The translations under genes and the position numbers were made by a program. 64,000 nt of DNA from Megalopta genalis (lineage: Eukaryota > Arthropoda > Insecta > Hymenoptera > Halictidae), in contig NC_135013.1 of NCBI RefSeq assembly GCF_051020955.1, positions 39,245,087-39,309,086 on the forward strand, in the 5' to 3' direction. Of this stretch, positions 23,185 to 36,274 are shown piece by piece. Positions within the stretch are counted from its first letter, which is position 1. Every line of letters begins with the position of its first letter. The notes below the pieces were generated by a model that saw only the letters and a list, made by a program, of their open reading frames with translations, searched no databases and was not told the origin of the DNA.

Positions 23185-24442
23185 ATTATTACAATTACTT
23201 ATGTTCTATGCAATTGATCGAGACAATTTTTATTCAGCATACAGATCCGCACATAGATCTTATTCAAAATAGCTCCAAAATACCTCCTCCAAAATACCAC
23301 CTTCAGTTTACCAACTGAAGAGTTCCCTGTGGTGAAAGTACGGTCGAAACAGGATTGTTCGTGAAAATACTCGTTTTCCAGTGAACTCGAAAAACGTGTA
23401 ACAGCATACGGATCCGTTCGCGAGCCTCGTAAAACGGGCGTCGAGCGTCACCGCTCATTGGAGGGTGTTGCTGGTCGCCGTTGATAGATCGTCGCGCGAT
23501 TTGTCACCTCGCGGGATCGATCCCGTCGGTCGCGGGACGGAAATCGATGACGGTGTCGAACGGGGAGGAGCTCCGCGTGTCGTCGGAGCGGAATAAAAAA
23601 TGGATCCGCGGCGGGCAGAAGCTTTCAGCGCAGGGCAAATTGAGTTTCTGTCGATCGGTAAGGGTTGTTTTAGAAATTCCGTGTAATGGGTCTCTCTACG
23701 AGGGGGGGAAGGTGGAAGCGTCCGGAATGATCGGGGGATGACGTGCCGTACGAAACGCATCTCCGCAGCCGTGAGAGCCTTTAAAAGCCGCCGGTGTTCC
23801 AGTATTTCGCGATGACGGGGGTGCGCGAGCAAAACCAACCCCGCCGCCAACGCGTACGCATCCGTCGGCGCATCCGTGTGCGTATCCGGCCGCGTGTTTA
23901 TTCGTCGCGACGAGTGCACGAGGTAAATACACACGGTGGCTTTCTCTGTCGGAGGATCTCTCCAGCGATCGTCGCCGAGCCACCCTGTTCTTCAACCCCA
24001 AATCCTACTAACCCTTACCCCGGACGTCAACCACTCGTTCACCTCCGACGAGAGTTCTCCTGCTGATTCAATTTCCCGCCGCGTTTCGCATAATTTCTCG
24101 AGGCGAACAACCCCGCGAATTGTTGCCACATCGCCTTTCATCCCTGGGAGACGGTTCACTCGAGGACAAACTTGCATGATCTTTCCACTTAGAAGATATG
24201 TCGTTGAAAGGATATCATTATCATTGTTATTATTTATCGATTAAATGGGCGGAATACCCTTTAGATTAGAGAATGTGGTATATACGGTGCTTTAATTCGA
24301 AAATACATAGTGTAAATTGCCTAAATAATGATTTGGGAGTCACAGAATATTGCGAGAGCATGAAATGTGACACCTGTTCTTAAGTTTCTATCTCATTCTA
24401 TATGCAATTAAAGCATAACAGTGTCGATGTTATCAAATTGAA

Positions 24443-24650
24443 TTAACGCTAAAGTTAGAATGCCGATCAAAATGAGTGCCAGTTTCATATTTTTCGTTTT
24501 AAAGCTCCGTCGAAATCGTAGAGACTCTTTCAAAGCGAACGAATAAATCAACGAAGTCAAGCATACACTCTAATAAAAATCGCAAAGACCCTAAATAAAT
24601 CAAGTCTCGTCATTCTTATAAAGCATAAAGCAACGTGCGTCAATCTTTCA
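24443..24650. mobile_element. Probable degraded TTAA-type MITE (family C)
   Basis: TTAACGCTAAAGTTAG with a following GATCAAAATGA, and interior blocks such as AATAAAAATCGC and CTAAATAAAT, resemble the better preserved family C copy at 33949-34164. The right end cannot be located clearly, so the boundary is approximate. Confidence 0.35.
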
Positions 24651-27038
24651 CAGCGATTGTCAGATTCAGTGCAAAAAAATCACGATTTTCGAGTCACGTC
24701 GCAGCAACATCCCCTGTATTTACGACGAGTAAGCTTGCTGAAGAAGCTGCGCGACGGAGGAGAAAATATTTTTGTTGCGTCGAAACGAGCTCCGTCCCCC
24801 TCCGAACCTGTTCAAAGGTGCACCCCACGTCGCAGCTCGTTTCCATGAGTACGGCCGGGCCAAACGGCGGGTCAGAGCTGCAATTTTTTTTTAAGTAATC
24901 TCTTTCCGTGGAACGTCTTCCGAGCGCAAGAAGCTTTGGGGGTTCGGGAAGAGAGGTAGGCGATCTCCCCTTCGCAATTAAAACCGAAGGGTGAACGTAC
25001 CCTCTGCCGAGGCCCCCGCATATTTCCACACTCGGGCAAGGGGCGGTTTTTGCGACGTTGCCGCCGCCAGCGTATCGTGAACCCAACCCCACGGCCTCGG
25101 CTCCCACCCCTCGGGATCTCGGGAGTACACCAGCCCTGACACAGCGAGATTGCTGCACACATTTTCCGCAGCATCACTCGCCCCGTTGCGCCGCGCCGCG
25201 CCGTCCATAGCATGTGTACCGCCTAATCGATTTCTATCGTTGTTTATAATTAACCCCGCGCGCTCCAATTTCCGACGGCCCGAAGAAAGGGAAAAAGGTG
25301 GAAAGAAAATGCGCGCGCGAATTACTGCCGCATGGGGGCTGATCTGGGAAATTGTGTCGAGGCGACGCGGGATTCGCGTAAATAAAAGTATTCGGAAAGT
25401 ATTCCAAGCGCAATTTTGAGGATAAAGAAAATCTCCCTACAGGATCAGAATATCAAAAATTATAAAAATTAGCGGCGAATTTTTAGGGGTAAAACGAGAC
25501 TGAAGTGAGAAAGGAAATCAGAAACTGTGGCGAAATACGACAAAAGAAACAAGATTAATTGTTGTTTTCTTGTTATTTATTTATATTCGAATATATTTAA
25601 AAAATGTGTATATTTCTTAATTGTTATATTACTTATCGATATATTTTATCAATCATTTCAGTTATTATAAAAAATAATGTTAAAAATTTAATTTAGTGAA
25701 TATAAAAATATGATCAAGTTATACTAATGGTATTCAAATATAACTATATTAATGAAAAATTGATTTACGACCTTTTTTATCGATATACGCGAAACACCGT
25801 GCGCCGGCGAAAGCCTCGATGTCCGATAAATCACAGCTGTGGCGAATTATTGAATGCTCCGGTTACGTAAAGCATCGTTCGATCGATCTTCTCCGGCGTG
25901 TTCGATTGGCTCTTCTGCCAAATTGATAACCCTACAGGGAAGACGACCGGCCGTAACGTTTCCTGGGGAAACTCGGCGAACCTTGTGCAACTTTCGGTCC
26001 GGAGTCCTCTCCTGAAGATATTGGCCCCGCCTTCCGAAGTTGATGACGCCTCGCGGAGACAATCCCCGCATAATTGCCAGCGATTCGCGCGGCGACTTCG
26101 ACGCAAGTGGGCCAATCGGATGCCCCGAATAATTCTCCTCCGGTTTTCCTCGCGGACGTCGCCTAATTCGGCGCGGCGCGGCGCGCGCGTAATAGCCTCG
26201 GACAGCGAGGAGTCCTCGCCGAGGACCGTGTCACGGCTGGGAGTGCCTCCTGAAAAATTGGCTGCCTCTTCCGGGGAATCCGAAGTCTCCGAACTTCTCC
26301 GGCGTGTCGCGAGCAACTTTCCGAGAGATCGCGCGGATGCGTTCCATTTTCCACGGAGCCCGCCCGCCGCAGCTGCAACACGTTGCATCGATCGGACGTC
26401 CGCGCCGACGATGCACCGGAACTTCGGGCAAATCTGTTTTGGCAATCGCCCGGAACACTTAAAAGTGCACGAAATCGCATACCACGATGACTTGTACGTC
26501 GTCCTCCAACGCCAGTAATGCCCGCACTAATACCATTATCGGCGGGACACGTTCCTCTTGTTTATTCGGCGCACTCGTGCGTCAGTGGATTCAATCTGCA
26601 TGGTTGACCACGAAATTATAAGGCACTTCACCAGTTTGCAGGTTTCGTATGAAAGCATTTGCTGAACGAACGCGTACACGAGATTTGGGCATCGTACAAC
26701 GACGAAGCGGCAGAGAGAAACGAAAGTGCATTGATCGACATTGGTTGCACTGTATTGCGAGATATTGGAAGGAAGATCGTCGTTCGTTTTACGGGGAAGC
26801 AGTGTGAACTGTCGACGATCTAAAGACAAAATGATCAAATGTTTTATCGCATTGATAATCGTGATCGATTGAACGCTAGTAAATGCCATTTTATTCAATC
26901 GAATGGTGATACAATATAATTATTATTTTATTTTTGTTTTATCGTTAATGTTTCAGTGGAATGGACTCTTTGCGTTGCAAAGAAATAAAAATAGAAAGTG
27001 ATAACTGTCGAACAGGACAAGTAAAATTAAAGTGACAA

Positions 27039-27229
27039 AGTAATTTCTCCCTAATTCGCGCTCGGATTGCGCACAAAAATGGACAATTTGGGAAGAGAAG
27101 ATGCGATTATTTGAGCCTTGTGCGCCGTTTTTATAATTGTTGACAATCGTTAACGATAAAAACGAGCTCCTCTCTCCAAATTGTCCATCTTTGTGCGCAA
27201 TCCGAGCGCGAATTAGGGAGAAATTACAG
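27039..27229. mobile_element. Foldback MITE, family A, copy 3
   Basis: Inverted arms run from about GTAATTTCTCCC to GGGAGAAATTACAG and contain the family blocks TGCGCACAAAAATGGACAATT and its complement. The central part is shortened compared with the copy at 8610. The left terminus has lost the first bases. Confidence 0.75.
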
Positions 27230-28245
27230 TAAATAGAACTCGCTACGATAGAAAAGGAGAGAATAAAGGAACGCGATGTCCAAAGTCACAGAATCATTTC
27301 AATTATCCTAATTCGATAAATGACTCTTATGGGTGACGTAACGCGCGTGACACCGAAGTTTTAAAACTACAGAGAGAAGGACAGAAGAAATCGGCGAAGT
27401 CACTAAAACGATTAGCCGTAACATAGCATCGCGAATAAACGAAACGCGACTCTGTTTCTGTTTTCGTTGCTATTCACGCTATGTTTTAACGACGCATTTA
27501 AGTGATACGACTCTCGATGTTCGACACGATTTTCTTCTTTACGATTCAAGCGATCTCTTCTTCTGTTCTCCGCGAAACCTCGGCCGCCCGACATTTTCCG
27601 TGGGCTTCCTCAGAACTCGGCGCAATGTTGCGCGTAACTGGGAACCACGCTCCGGGAAATCACGCTGCTTTCTCGCGCGGCAGGTTTCCACGCGATGCCC
27701 AGGGCTATCGCGAATCGATCGGACAGAACACGTGCTGAAATCTAATCAGTCGGGGGTGTGACACTCGCCTCGTTCTCGAACGCTCTGTGCCCGGTGTGAC
27801 GTCCACGAATTTCGCGTGGCCGACGAGCACGCGGATCGATCGCCGCCCCATATAAATAACCGAAACAACTCGCGCTTTCCTAAAAATAAATCATCTATCG
27901 ACAAGATGCGATACTGCGCTGAACACTAGACACGTGAAATTACGTTTAGTTTCTTCACCGTCTCCTCCCCCTTTTTTTTCTGTCGATGAAATGGGCGGGC
28001 TATAGACGTTTATCATGACGCTCTCGACAAACAAACTATAATACAAAAAATATAATACAAACTATAATACAAACAAAACTATATTCTCCTCTGCATAATG
28101 CAAACGTTGCGAGAAAGATTCTCCGCGGATATGCGGACATGCGACGAAAGCGAACATCCACATTGTCTGAAACAGGCATAATAATTCTCTGTAAACGTTA
28201 ATCCTATCGAGTCTTAAAAATGACTAATCTGCGTTGCTTTATAAA

Positions 28246-28438
28246 TAGACCGCGGATTTTATGCGTTTACGACAAAAATGAGTAGATGAAATTCGAAACA
28301 GTGAAAACGTTTAAACGATTTATAAATACTATCGCGTTAAATTGAACTCGCTAAAACGATTAAAACTGGCATAAATGTTCGTAAGCTCCTGCAGACAGTG
28401 CAATACAATTTTTATTTTGCATAAAGATCCACGGTTCC
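28246..28438. mobile_element. Family B MITE, copy 4
   Basis: The left end TAGACCGCGGATTTTATGC is intact. The right end reads GCATAAAGATCCACGG and then diverges. The interior shares TTCGAAACAGTGA and CGATTAAAA-like blocks with copy 2. It is non-coding. Confidence 0.75.
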
Positions 28439-29086
28439 ATTTGTAAGAATGACAAAACTGAATTTATTTGCACTTTGCGTCGTTTTTATTAGAATATTTT
28501 ATTTATTTATTTATTCATTGGACGGGCTATAGCGGCCTGTTGTACAATCTAAATAGATAAGAGAATAACAATCGAAAAAAACTAGAATAACAAACGAATT
28601 AGAGAAAGTCGTTTAATCGTTTCTTAAAAACAGAAAAGAGTCTTCGTCGATCAATTCGAAAATGAAAAATGCAAGCCGGACTATTTTGACCAGCAAGGCG
28701 GGCTTAGTGTTAAATGATCGAGACAGCCTGTCAGAATTTGATCTTCGAAGCAGAGTTAAATAACTCTTCTCTGACAGCTGACAATTTTCCAGTTGATCCG
28801 ACGTAATCAGTGGCGGTATCTGCGGTGGTATCGCCGGTCATTTTGATTCTCGAGGCAGCTCCTTGAATTGCCGAGTTAGGTAACAAACTTCGATCCACGC
28901 TAACTCGGCTCGAACGCGCCTTGACAGTGCTTCGCCGCCGATTGCGCAATCTTCTCAGCCGCCTCCTAAAACGTTGCCAAGTTCCAGCGATGCGCTGCGG
29001 TCACGTCGAGCTGATACGACGGCTGGTTTGCGAAAGAAAACGGGGGCGATCATCGTTGACGTTGATCCAGCTCCTGCACCGACATC

Positions 29087-29088
<2 letters not shown>

Positions 29089-29129
<41 letters not shown>
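29089..29129. repeat. (CT)n microsatellite
   Basis: About 20 perfect CT units in intron 2. Apparent Ser/Leu-repeat frames over it are artefacts of the repeat. Confidence 0.95.
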
Positions 29130-29132
<3 letters not shown>

Positions 29133-30692
29133 GTTTCTCCCTCATCACGGGAGGAGCTTCGCTTCGAAAAGCCGACTCGCTGGTGTTCGTCGACGAGCAA
29201 CACGTGGACCGTTTAACGTAGACCGTTGATCCACTTCGTCTAGACTCTAGACGGCCGAACAGAAGAAGCTTGAACGTCATTGCGGCGAATCCCGTTAACG
29301 GGGAAACCGTACCCGGTGGAATTGTTTACCGCGGCCGGCACGTGACAAGACAGACCAAGATAGATATCTATCTTTCTCCCGCGTGATGCGAAGCCACGCG
29401 ACGCCAGAATTTGCGGGACCGGATGATCGCACACCTCGGGCACGTGATCGCCGGTAGATCCTTTTTGCCGAGCTGCAGAAGTCGCTGGATTCTAGAAGCG
29501 TTCATCATCGTTTCGTCGGTTTAATTTCACGTTCGTTCTTCCACGTGACATTGGAAAAGTAGACGATCGATGCGGGAAAGAATCGAACGTGCAGAGTATT
29601 GAATCTTTCCGAATTGCACTAGTTGCTCGAATACATCGACGGAACTTCTTCCGAAAGATCCACCGGGAACAAGATTTTCGGTGCCCGTTAATGAAGAATA
29701 CACTTTCCAAGGTTCGCCCGGTTCCTCTTAATTAAGTCGAGCCGGTCGGAAACGGCGGAGGATCAAAGGCAATACTCGGGCTAGATGAACGCGGTCCAGC
29801 GTCGATCTAAGAGCGTCCGCTCTTCCTGTCCGGAAGAGTCGGAGGGCTTTGGCGGTCGTAGCCACCGGGAATTCAATTAGAATCGCTGGATCTTCCTTAA
29901 GCTGATGAAAAACGCGGTTGCAGAGTAGGGTGCAGGCCGCTCACCCCGAGCGAATATCGACGTATATACACGAGCCACGGACGGGCTTGTGTGCCCGTGT
30001 GTGCACAGCGAGGGCTCTCCGGTGTGGCGTTGCCACCCTCGGGCCTTCCAGGCTTTAGCAGTCGCTCGTTACACCCGACCAGAGAGAACCGGGCTCTGTG
30101 AACTGCGGCCAAGACACGCGGAAACTCCACGGACGTATCGGCACATGCCTGAACGAGGACTTTATTTAAAAATAACAGCCGCGGCTCCTTTGCGCCAACT
30201 CTTCCCTGCGCTGCGCGACAATCACGCGCAATTAACATCGATTGCTATTATCTGTCCTGGAAAACAGAAATAGACGACGGCTAATAATAAAGAGGAACGG
30301 TGTTTCGTAACTCAAGACAGAGATGGCCGCTTTGCACCTTCGTCTCGCGCCTTTCTACTCGGAAGATCCCTTTCTCCCGCGCGGGTCGCTTGCAACTTTG
30401 TGCCACCGGTTTTCTATTTTAGGGTGCATCGATAACGCCTGCTCGATGCAGACGATCCGGTTGCACGTAAATAATCGCTCAGAACCTTCTTCTTTCTCTT
30501 CCTATGCTCCCTCTGCAAACTTTGTCGCTGCGTTCGTTTGCTCTGTTAACGAATGCTAGAGCTGTTGCAGGACACCGCGGTGCACTGGATTCTATTAACA
30601 ACGCCGTATAAGGAAAAATCACCGTAAAGGAAGATATAATTCGCGGCTGAAGATCTCAGAATAAATTTTTCGATGTTATTTAGCTAGCACTA

Positions 30693-31355
30693 CAGTAAAT
30701 TCTCTTTAATTTTCCGTCTACTTGTGAACAAAAATGAACAATTTGGGAAGAGCAGATACGATTACACTGTCGGACATACGATAGCCACTATGAATTTTTG
30801 TAGTGTGTCGAAATGTAAATTGTTTTTCGTCACCTCTATCGAGCCGTTTCTTCCTCAGAAATGTCTACAAAATCCGATCCTGGGTAGAATTTTCGTGCTG
30901 GACAAAGGACTTTTCGTGAAAATACAAAAATATTGCGGAGAAATTACGCGCGTCGACACTTTTTTAAACTTTGACATTAATTTATGGTTATTTAAGATCG
31001 AAAACAATTAATAAATTGTATGCCACTATATTTAGAAAACTCTCCCCTGCCTTTTGAGACGGGCTAGAACTTTCTAACGTTTTTACTTTCCATGCAATAC
31101 CGCATTTTTGTCGAAATTTTTGGGTTTTTACAAAAGCTCGTTTTTTTCGAAAACTGCGGGTGCAATTCGGTTTTCGAATTCTTGTTGAGAAAGTGAAGCT
31201 CTACAAAAATTTCATAGTGGTTATAGGAAATCAAAAATCGTGTTGTCGACGATCGGCAACTACAAAAACGAGCCACGAGGCTCGAATAATCGTATCTTCT
31301 TTTTCCAAATCGTCCATTTTTGTTTACAAGCTGAGAGAAAATTAGCATTTACCGT
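30693..31355. mobile_element. Foldback MITE, family A, copy 4, interrupted by another insertion
   Basis: The left half (30693 to about 30765) begins CAGTAAATTCTC with TA before it. The right half (about 31239-31355) contains the family blocks AAAAACGAGCC, GGCTCGAATAATCGTATC and CGTCCATTTTTGT. Between them lie about 460 bp that are foreign to the family. The copy is therefore split by a later insertion. Confidence 0.7.
30781..31226. mobile_element. Insertion nested in a family A MITE
   Basis: The segment starts ATAGCCACTATGAATTTTTG and ends CAAAAATTTCATAGTGGTTAT, inverted repeats of about 22 bp with two differences. There is no transposase. The exact edges and target duplication are not clear, because the host element is also rearranged at the junctions. 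Confidence 0.55.
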
Positions 31356-33811
31356 ATTCGTTTGCCATAATAACGAATACCAAAGCTATTGCAGAACACT
31401 GCTGCGTACTAGATTCTATTAATAACACCGTATAAAAAAAAAAGTATGAATACATCACTCGCAGCTGAAGATTTTGTGATAAATTCTTCGATAGCATCGG
31501 CAGTGTCGCCTGCGAACCAACAATTCACCCCTCGGTAATGCAACATAATTCATTTTGAATTGCTCGAAAGACTTTAAGCCTCCTTTTGATACATGGAAAA
31601 TCCAATTAATGAGGTACCGGTGGGTAGTATTCCAGAGAAAACGGCAATAAACCGCATTCAATCGCACCTCGCTGCAGTTGCCTCGGATCGCAGTCGTAGG
31701 ACGCCGGCAGAATGGAACTCTCGATCGAATTAATTACAAACGATTCGGTAACCTTCCTCGAAATTCGCTGAAAGGAACGTTCTAATTGGGTTCGAAGCTG
31801 TAAGCACGTTACCGGCACGATCGAATTCTCATTCTTCCTTGGAAATTGGTATAAAATCCGCGGGCTGCGTCACCGGCGCCCGTCGCGTTTCGAAATAACC
31901 GGCAGATTTAACCAAAATATTCCACAATTATAGCCGCGCTCATTTCTCGATGAAAGGCTCGCGGTTCGTTAAAGGACTCGGCTCGATAAAAGGGTGCGCG
32001 CCGATCAAATATTCTTTAGCCTTTATATAAGCCTTTGGCACGTATTAATAGCCCTACGAGGGCGTATATAGCCTTTCGCCTTCAAAGGGCTGATTATTCC
32101 GCGACTCTCTCGATGCCTAATTTTAACAAAATGCTTGACAGCCAAGACGATCGAGGACCCGATCGGACGCGAAGAAAGGGGATTCGGACCCGCCGAAATT
32201 CTCTGTTTCCCGTCGATTCGGTTTCCCTCCTCTTCGATCGGTTCTTTATCGGTTCCAACGCCTCCAAGTGTCGACGTCCCTAGATGTATTCCTGGACGCG
32301 TTCCGGCTGGATCGCGGCGCGTTCATGCGTGTGAACGCTTTACACCGTGTAATGCGCGTGAAAAAAAAAGAAGAAGAAGAAGAGGAGAGGCGTCGGTTAA
32401 CGAGAGGGAGGACGCGCGCGTGCACGCCGGTGCAACAATCAGGCAGGCGACTGGCAAAATTCCTGGCAGGCTAGAAAACGTATCGGGAGCATCGATCCTC
32501 CCGGGTCATTGCGGGGCCTCACCGTTAATGCACCCACATGTGCAAGAAACCGCCACCGGTAGCCCCTCTGTAACACCCCCGTCCCCTTCATGCTCGAACC
32601 GTTCGCGGTCGGGAAAAGGCTCGCCTGTGATCAAACACCGTGCGTTTTAATTATCACAAAAGCATTCGTTGTAATTGGACGTCGTTTCGGCCGGCGAGGA
32701 GAGATCGCTTGACGGATCAAAGTCCCAGCGTTCGACGCGGAACCCGTTCTCCCCGAGCCCGCGAGTCGATTCTGCTTCTTTTTGGCCGTTTGTCCGTTCC
32801 GATTCCGACGAATCCTTAATCCCCGTGCCGATTCACACGAATTTCTTTGCTCCTGTTGCGACAGCGTTCTCTAAAAGCCGCTTCATGATTTGCGAAGCAA
32901 CGCGTACGATTCTATTCTCATAATAATAATAATAATAATATTTATTTGATCAACAAGTCCCTGCATTATGTCGCGCAAGTAGCAAATTAAAAAGAAAATA
33001 AGAAAAAAGGGAAGAGAAGAGAATTTTAATTATATCTCGTCTTTTTCTCCTCCTACAGGCTCGCCAACGGAGTCGAGATTGTTTGTCTCGCGTTGCGTCT
33101 TCGTAGGCGTCCATAATTGAAAAGTCACTCGGCTAAAAGGTCGGAAGAAACGCAGTAATGCAGGCTGAGTGCCCGGTTGCCAGCGCAAAGGGTTAAGTGC
33201 GTCATCCATTGGCGTCGACGCGGCGTCGTTTCAAATGCAACAGCTTTGCAATATTAACGTTCCGGCTCTGCCAGAGGTCTGGCCGCGTACTTCTCTCGCG
33301 CCGTATCCGAAAGAGACTCGGAAACTTTGACCCTTCGTTGCCAACGACCGCGCCCTCGACGACAGAGAATCGTTCCGATTTTCTAGGATTATTCGGGGTT
33401 GCTAATCCAACGCCTCGGTTGGCCGTGCCGGAGGCACAGGTGTTCCAAGCGAAATTGGTTGCTCGCGAACTCGATCCGGGACCTCGAAGAACACGCGACC
33501 CGGTGGAATCGGTGGCCGAGCAACCTGCGCGCGTAATCGAATAGGGGAGGGTCGAACGGCGGGCCGTGCACGTGCGAATCGTGGGTGCACGCGGGATTAA
33601 GTAGGTGAAACGCAGCGGGGAACGGATGCGGCCGCACGAGCGCTGCGCCGAGGTCCTTTGTGCTCGCGTTAAAGCTGGCCGACAGGCTGCACGTGTATCT
33701 GCGCGGAACATGCCGATGCACTTCCCTGCTGGGTTCTTCGGGTTAGATCGTGTCCTAATTCGCTAATGGCTCGGAGGACTCGGTTTCTGGAGCAAGGAGA
33801 CCGGACAAGCG

Positions 33812-33840
33812 AGGAGGAGGAGGAGGAGGAGGAGGAGGAC
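33812..33840. repeat. (GAG)n microsatellite
   Basis: About nine GAG units in intron 2. Any poly-Ser or poly-Glu frame over it is a by-product of the repeat. Confidence 0.9.
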
Positions 33841-33948
33841 AGGTGGTTCGAACGGGAATCGGCCGACACCCTTTTCGAGACCCTTTTGTGATGCTCTCGG
33901 GCCACGGTTTTCTTATAATGCCCGGCCTCAAACTCGTCCTGATTTCAG

Positions 33949-34164
33949 CACTGAACCTAACGAGCCGGTCAAAATGACCGCTTTCAGATTTTTTCTTTTA
34001 ATGTCTCGGAAATTGTGAAGATTCTTTCATAGAAAGCGACTGAATAAATTTCATCGCACAAGCGTACATTATAATAAAAATGGCGGCTGAACTAAATAAA
34101 TATGATCTTCTCGCGTCGTTATAAAGCTATATTTAACTGCTTTTATGGTCCGGTAGGTTCAGTG
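33949..34164. mobile_element. TTAA-type MITE (family C), copy 1
   Basis: The left end CACTGAACCTAA and the right end GGTAGGTTCAGTG are inverted and match the ends of the copy at 63393-63599 (CACTAAACCTACC). A GGTCAAAATGACC palindrome lies near the left end. The flanks are CAG and TTAC, so the expected TTAA duplication has decayed. It is non-coding. Confidence 0.6.
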
Positions 34165-34368
34165 TTACATTCGTCTAGAGTGCTTTGTCCTTTACGTGAG
34201 AGAAAGATGAAGTAAGAAAATGAATCGGGGATCTGTAACAATAAAGTAAAACGGGAAAATGAATTGAGAAATTGTGGAAATTAATTAAAATAAGAAAATT
34301 AATTTATCGCGGATTAAATACATATAATTCAGTGACAAATAACAATATATATATATATACTGTATTAT

Positions 34369-34440
34369 TAATTTATTAAACACATTTCTGCATTAAAAAT
34401 ATATGTATCTTTTTAATGCAGAAATCTGTTTAATAAATTA
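34369..34440. repeat. Near-perfect 31-bp inverted repeat with a 10-bp loop
   Basis: The left arm (34369-34399) and right arm (34410-34440) are complementary at 30 of 31 positions. The inner part of the stem is TTTCTGCATTAAAAA against TTTTTAATGCAGAAA. The outer part is AT-only. It could be a small foldback element or a hairpin in the intron-2 transcript. No known miRNA seed was recognised. Confidence 0.8.
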
Positions 34441-34888
34441 TTTATAAATTCGATCTTTTCTTTGGTACTCGAACGGCAAGAATATGAAGTTGGATCTACG
34501 AACAGAAGAAATAAAGCTACGAACGTAGCGAAGATATTGGAGCATAAAAACTGTGCAAATAGAATAAGGGTATAGTATATTGAAAATGTTCCATAGAGAT
34601 GAAAAACGACACAATGAGAAGGCGGGCTGCCGAAAATAGCACAGATCCGCATCCGTATCGTCGGTCCCGGGTGAAACGAACGTCAGTATTTCTCTTCGAT
34701 TCGCGTTCACCGTGTAAACCTGGAAGCCTCTCCGTCGATTACTCGTCGGCCGGACTTCTCGAGGACACGCGCTTTTGTCCGAGCTTGGCATGACGCGAGC
34801 ACCCACGCGATACAGCACGGGTGTCGAGCGGAGATAGAAATTTCCCGGTTTTCGCGGCGTGTGAATTCGACCGCGGCAATGAAAGGAC

Positions 34889-34891
<3 letters not shown>

Positions 34892-34946
<55 letters not shown>
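34892..34946. repeat. (GA)n microsatellite
   Basis: About 27 nearly perfect GA units, then a decayed GAAA/GAGA tail. It lies within intron 2, about 1 kb before exon 3. Confidence 0.95.
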
Positions 34947-34948
<2 letters not shown>

Positions 34949-35977
34949 AAGAGAGAAAAAGCGAAAGAGAAAGAGTGAGAGAAGCGAGAGGGATATCGCG
35001 GGGGTTTCCAATGAAAAGAAGACCCGTCGCAATCGATGCATCGACCGCGGCCGACAATGCCGATTCCAATTTCGCAAGCGTGGCACGTAACGCGACACCA
35101 CGCGTGAATCATCCCTCGTCGAGTATCGTCTCCTGTTGGAGCTGTTAGACAAGAAGAAGCACCTCGATTCACCTGAACGCGCCTGGCCCGGCCCGAGGAA
35201 ACTGCACGCGACCCCTCCTACATAATAGAAATGCATCGAATGCCTGTCCGCCAGCCTCGCATCGAGGAATTCAATTTTATATTCGACCGGAGTAGTACTT
35301 GTTCTGCCAGCCTTCGAAGTATAATAAGTAAGAGGTTATACCCTGGTCCAGGGTGTTGAAAGCGTTCTCCAGATTCGGAATGAAAGCTTCGGGACTTTTA
35401 TCAGTCTTAGAGGAACATCGATAATTGAACATTGATAATTCGACTGTGAAGGCGTCGGAATTATTAACGCAAGACCTACCGCGTTAATCGAAATCACCGC
35501 TTTCGCGCGATTTATTTTAAAACTGATGCAGTGTCACGAGAACTCTTTCGTGGGAAGTTAGTCGATAATTTTGTTGACTCGAGCGTCAGTTGTGATCAAA
35601 ATGGTGAGGCGTCTATTTAAATTCAGTCTTGTTGTTCCTATAATAGGACAGACGTTAGCTCGCTTTTAATAGGTTCGGTGTGAAGAAGGAAGGAGATGCA
35701 TTTTCGTTGAACCTCTCGTTTTCGTAATCGGAGTCGACAATGTATGTTCTGTAAACAGATCCGTAGTCTGTTGATAATTACTTAATGCGTATCGATCCAC
35801 TTATTTATGGATGCTTGAAATATTATATCTGGGCGAACCTTGCAACGGGTCCGTTCCGACACGTGTTCTAAAGGTGCGATCAAACTTCTCGACGAAATTG
35901 ACTTTAATTGTTAGCTGTTTCTAAAGAGATCTAGATTTTTCGTATTATACTAATAACTTGAAAACCTGTTTCAACAG

Positions 35978-36274
35978 GATGTCGGTTTCATGAATCCTGC
36001 CACCGTTGTGTTCGTCTATATGCTGGTGAGAGAGCTGGTCGACGGCGACGAGGCCTCCGAAAGAGAGCTTCAGGCGACCGTGTTGACGTGCCTGTACCTG
36101 AGCTACTGCTACATGGGCAACGAGATCAGCTACCCGATGAAGCCGTTCCTCGTCGAGGACCGTAAGGAGAAATTCTGGGACAGGTGCTTGCTGATCGTGA
36201 ACCGACTCAGCGCCAAGATGCTGCGAATCAACAGCGAACCTGGATTCTTCACCGAAATCTTCACCGAGCTGAAG
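35978..36274 (+). CDS. Cdk5alpha: Cdk5 activator p35-like protein, exon 3 (99 codons)
   Basis: This exon completes the Cdk5-binding core. The blocks [40 protein letters not shown] and PFLVEDRKEKFWDRCL match vertebrate p35 almost residue for residue ([38 protein letters not shown]). The exon starts after TTTCAACAG at GATGTC and ends GAGCTGAAG|GTACGG, both phase 0. The exon 1-3 core is 329 residues, already longer than human p35 (307). If the last intron is retained the frame continues 31 more codons to a TAA at 36368-36370. That would give a short-tailed isoform of about 360 residues. Confidence 0.95.

Larger units (their letters stand above)
14689..35977 (+). other. Intron 2 of the Cdk5 activator (21.3 kb)
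   Basis: A large phase-0 intron separates the two halves of the Cdk5-binding core. No host gene could be recognised within it on either strand. It holds a mariner deletion derivative, a small element with mariner ends, piggyBac-type and foldback MITEs, several family B copies and microsatellites, listed separately. Long first or second introns are common in neuronal insect genes and often carry enhancers, but no specific enhancer can be identified by eye. Confidence 0.8.

Noticed and set aside
25831..26518. Opposed frames of about 200 codons on both strands
   Set aside because: They lie within intron 2, are rich in Arg/Ser/Pro from CG-rich DNA, and contain no known motif.
28495..28740. Possible retroelement tail (ATTTATTTATTT with GGGCTATAGCGGCCTGTTGTACA) and a GGCTTAGTGTTAA box
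   Set aside because: There are single short matches only, with no reverse-transcriptase fragment or target duplication. The box may be a family C end, but no partner end was found.
32920..33060. (ATA)n followed by an A-rich stretch, considered as a LINE or SINE tail
   Set aside because: No upstream body, promoter boxes or target duplication could be identified.
34438..35236. Minus-strand frames with long Ser/Leu runs
   Set aside because: The runs are the translation of the GA microsatellite at 34892-34946. The flanks show no domain.
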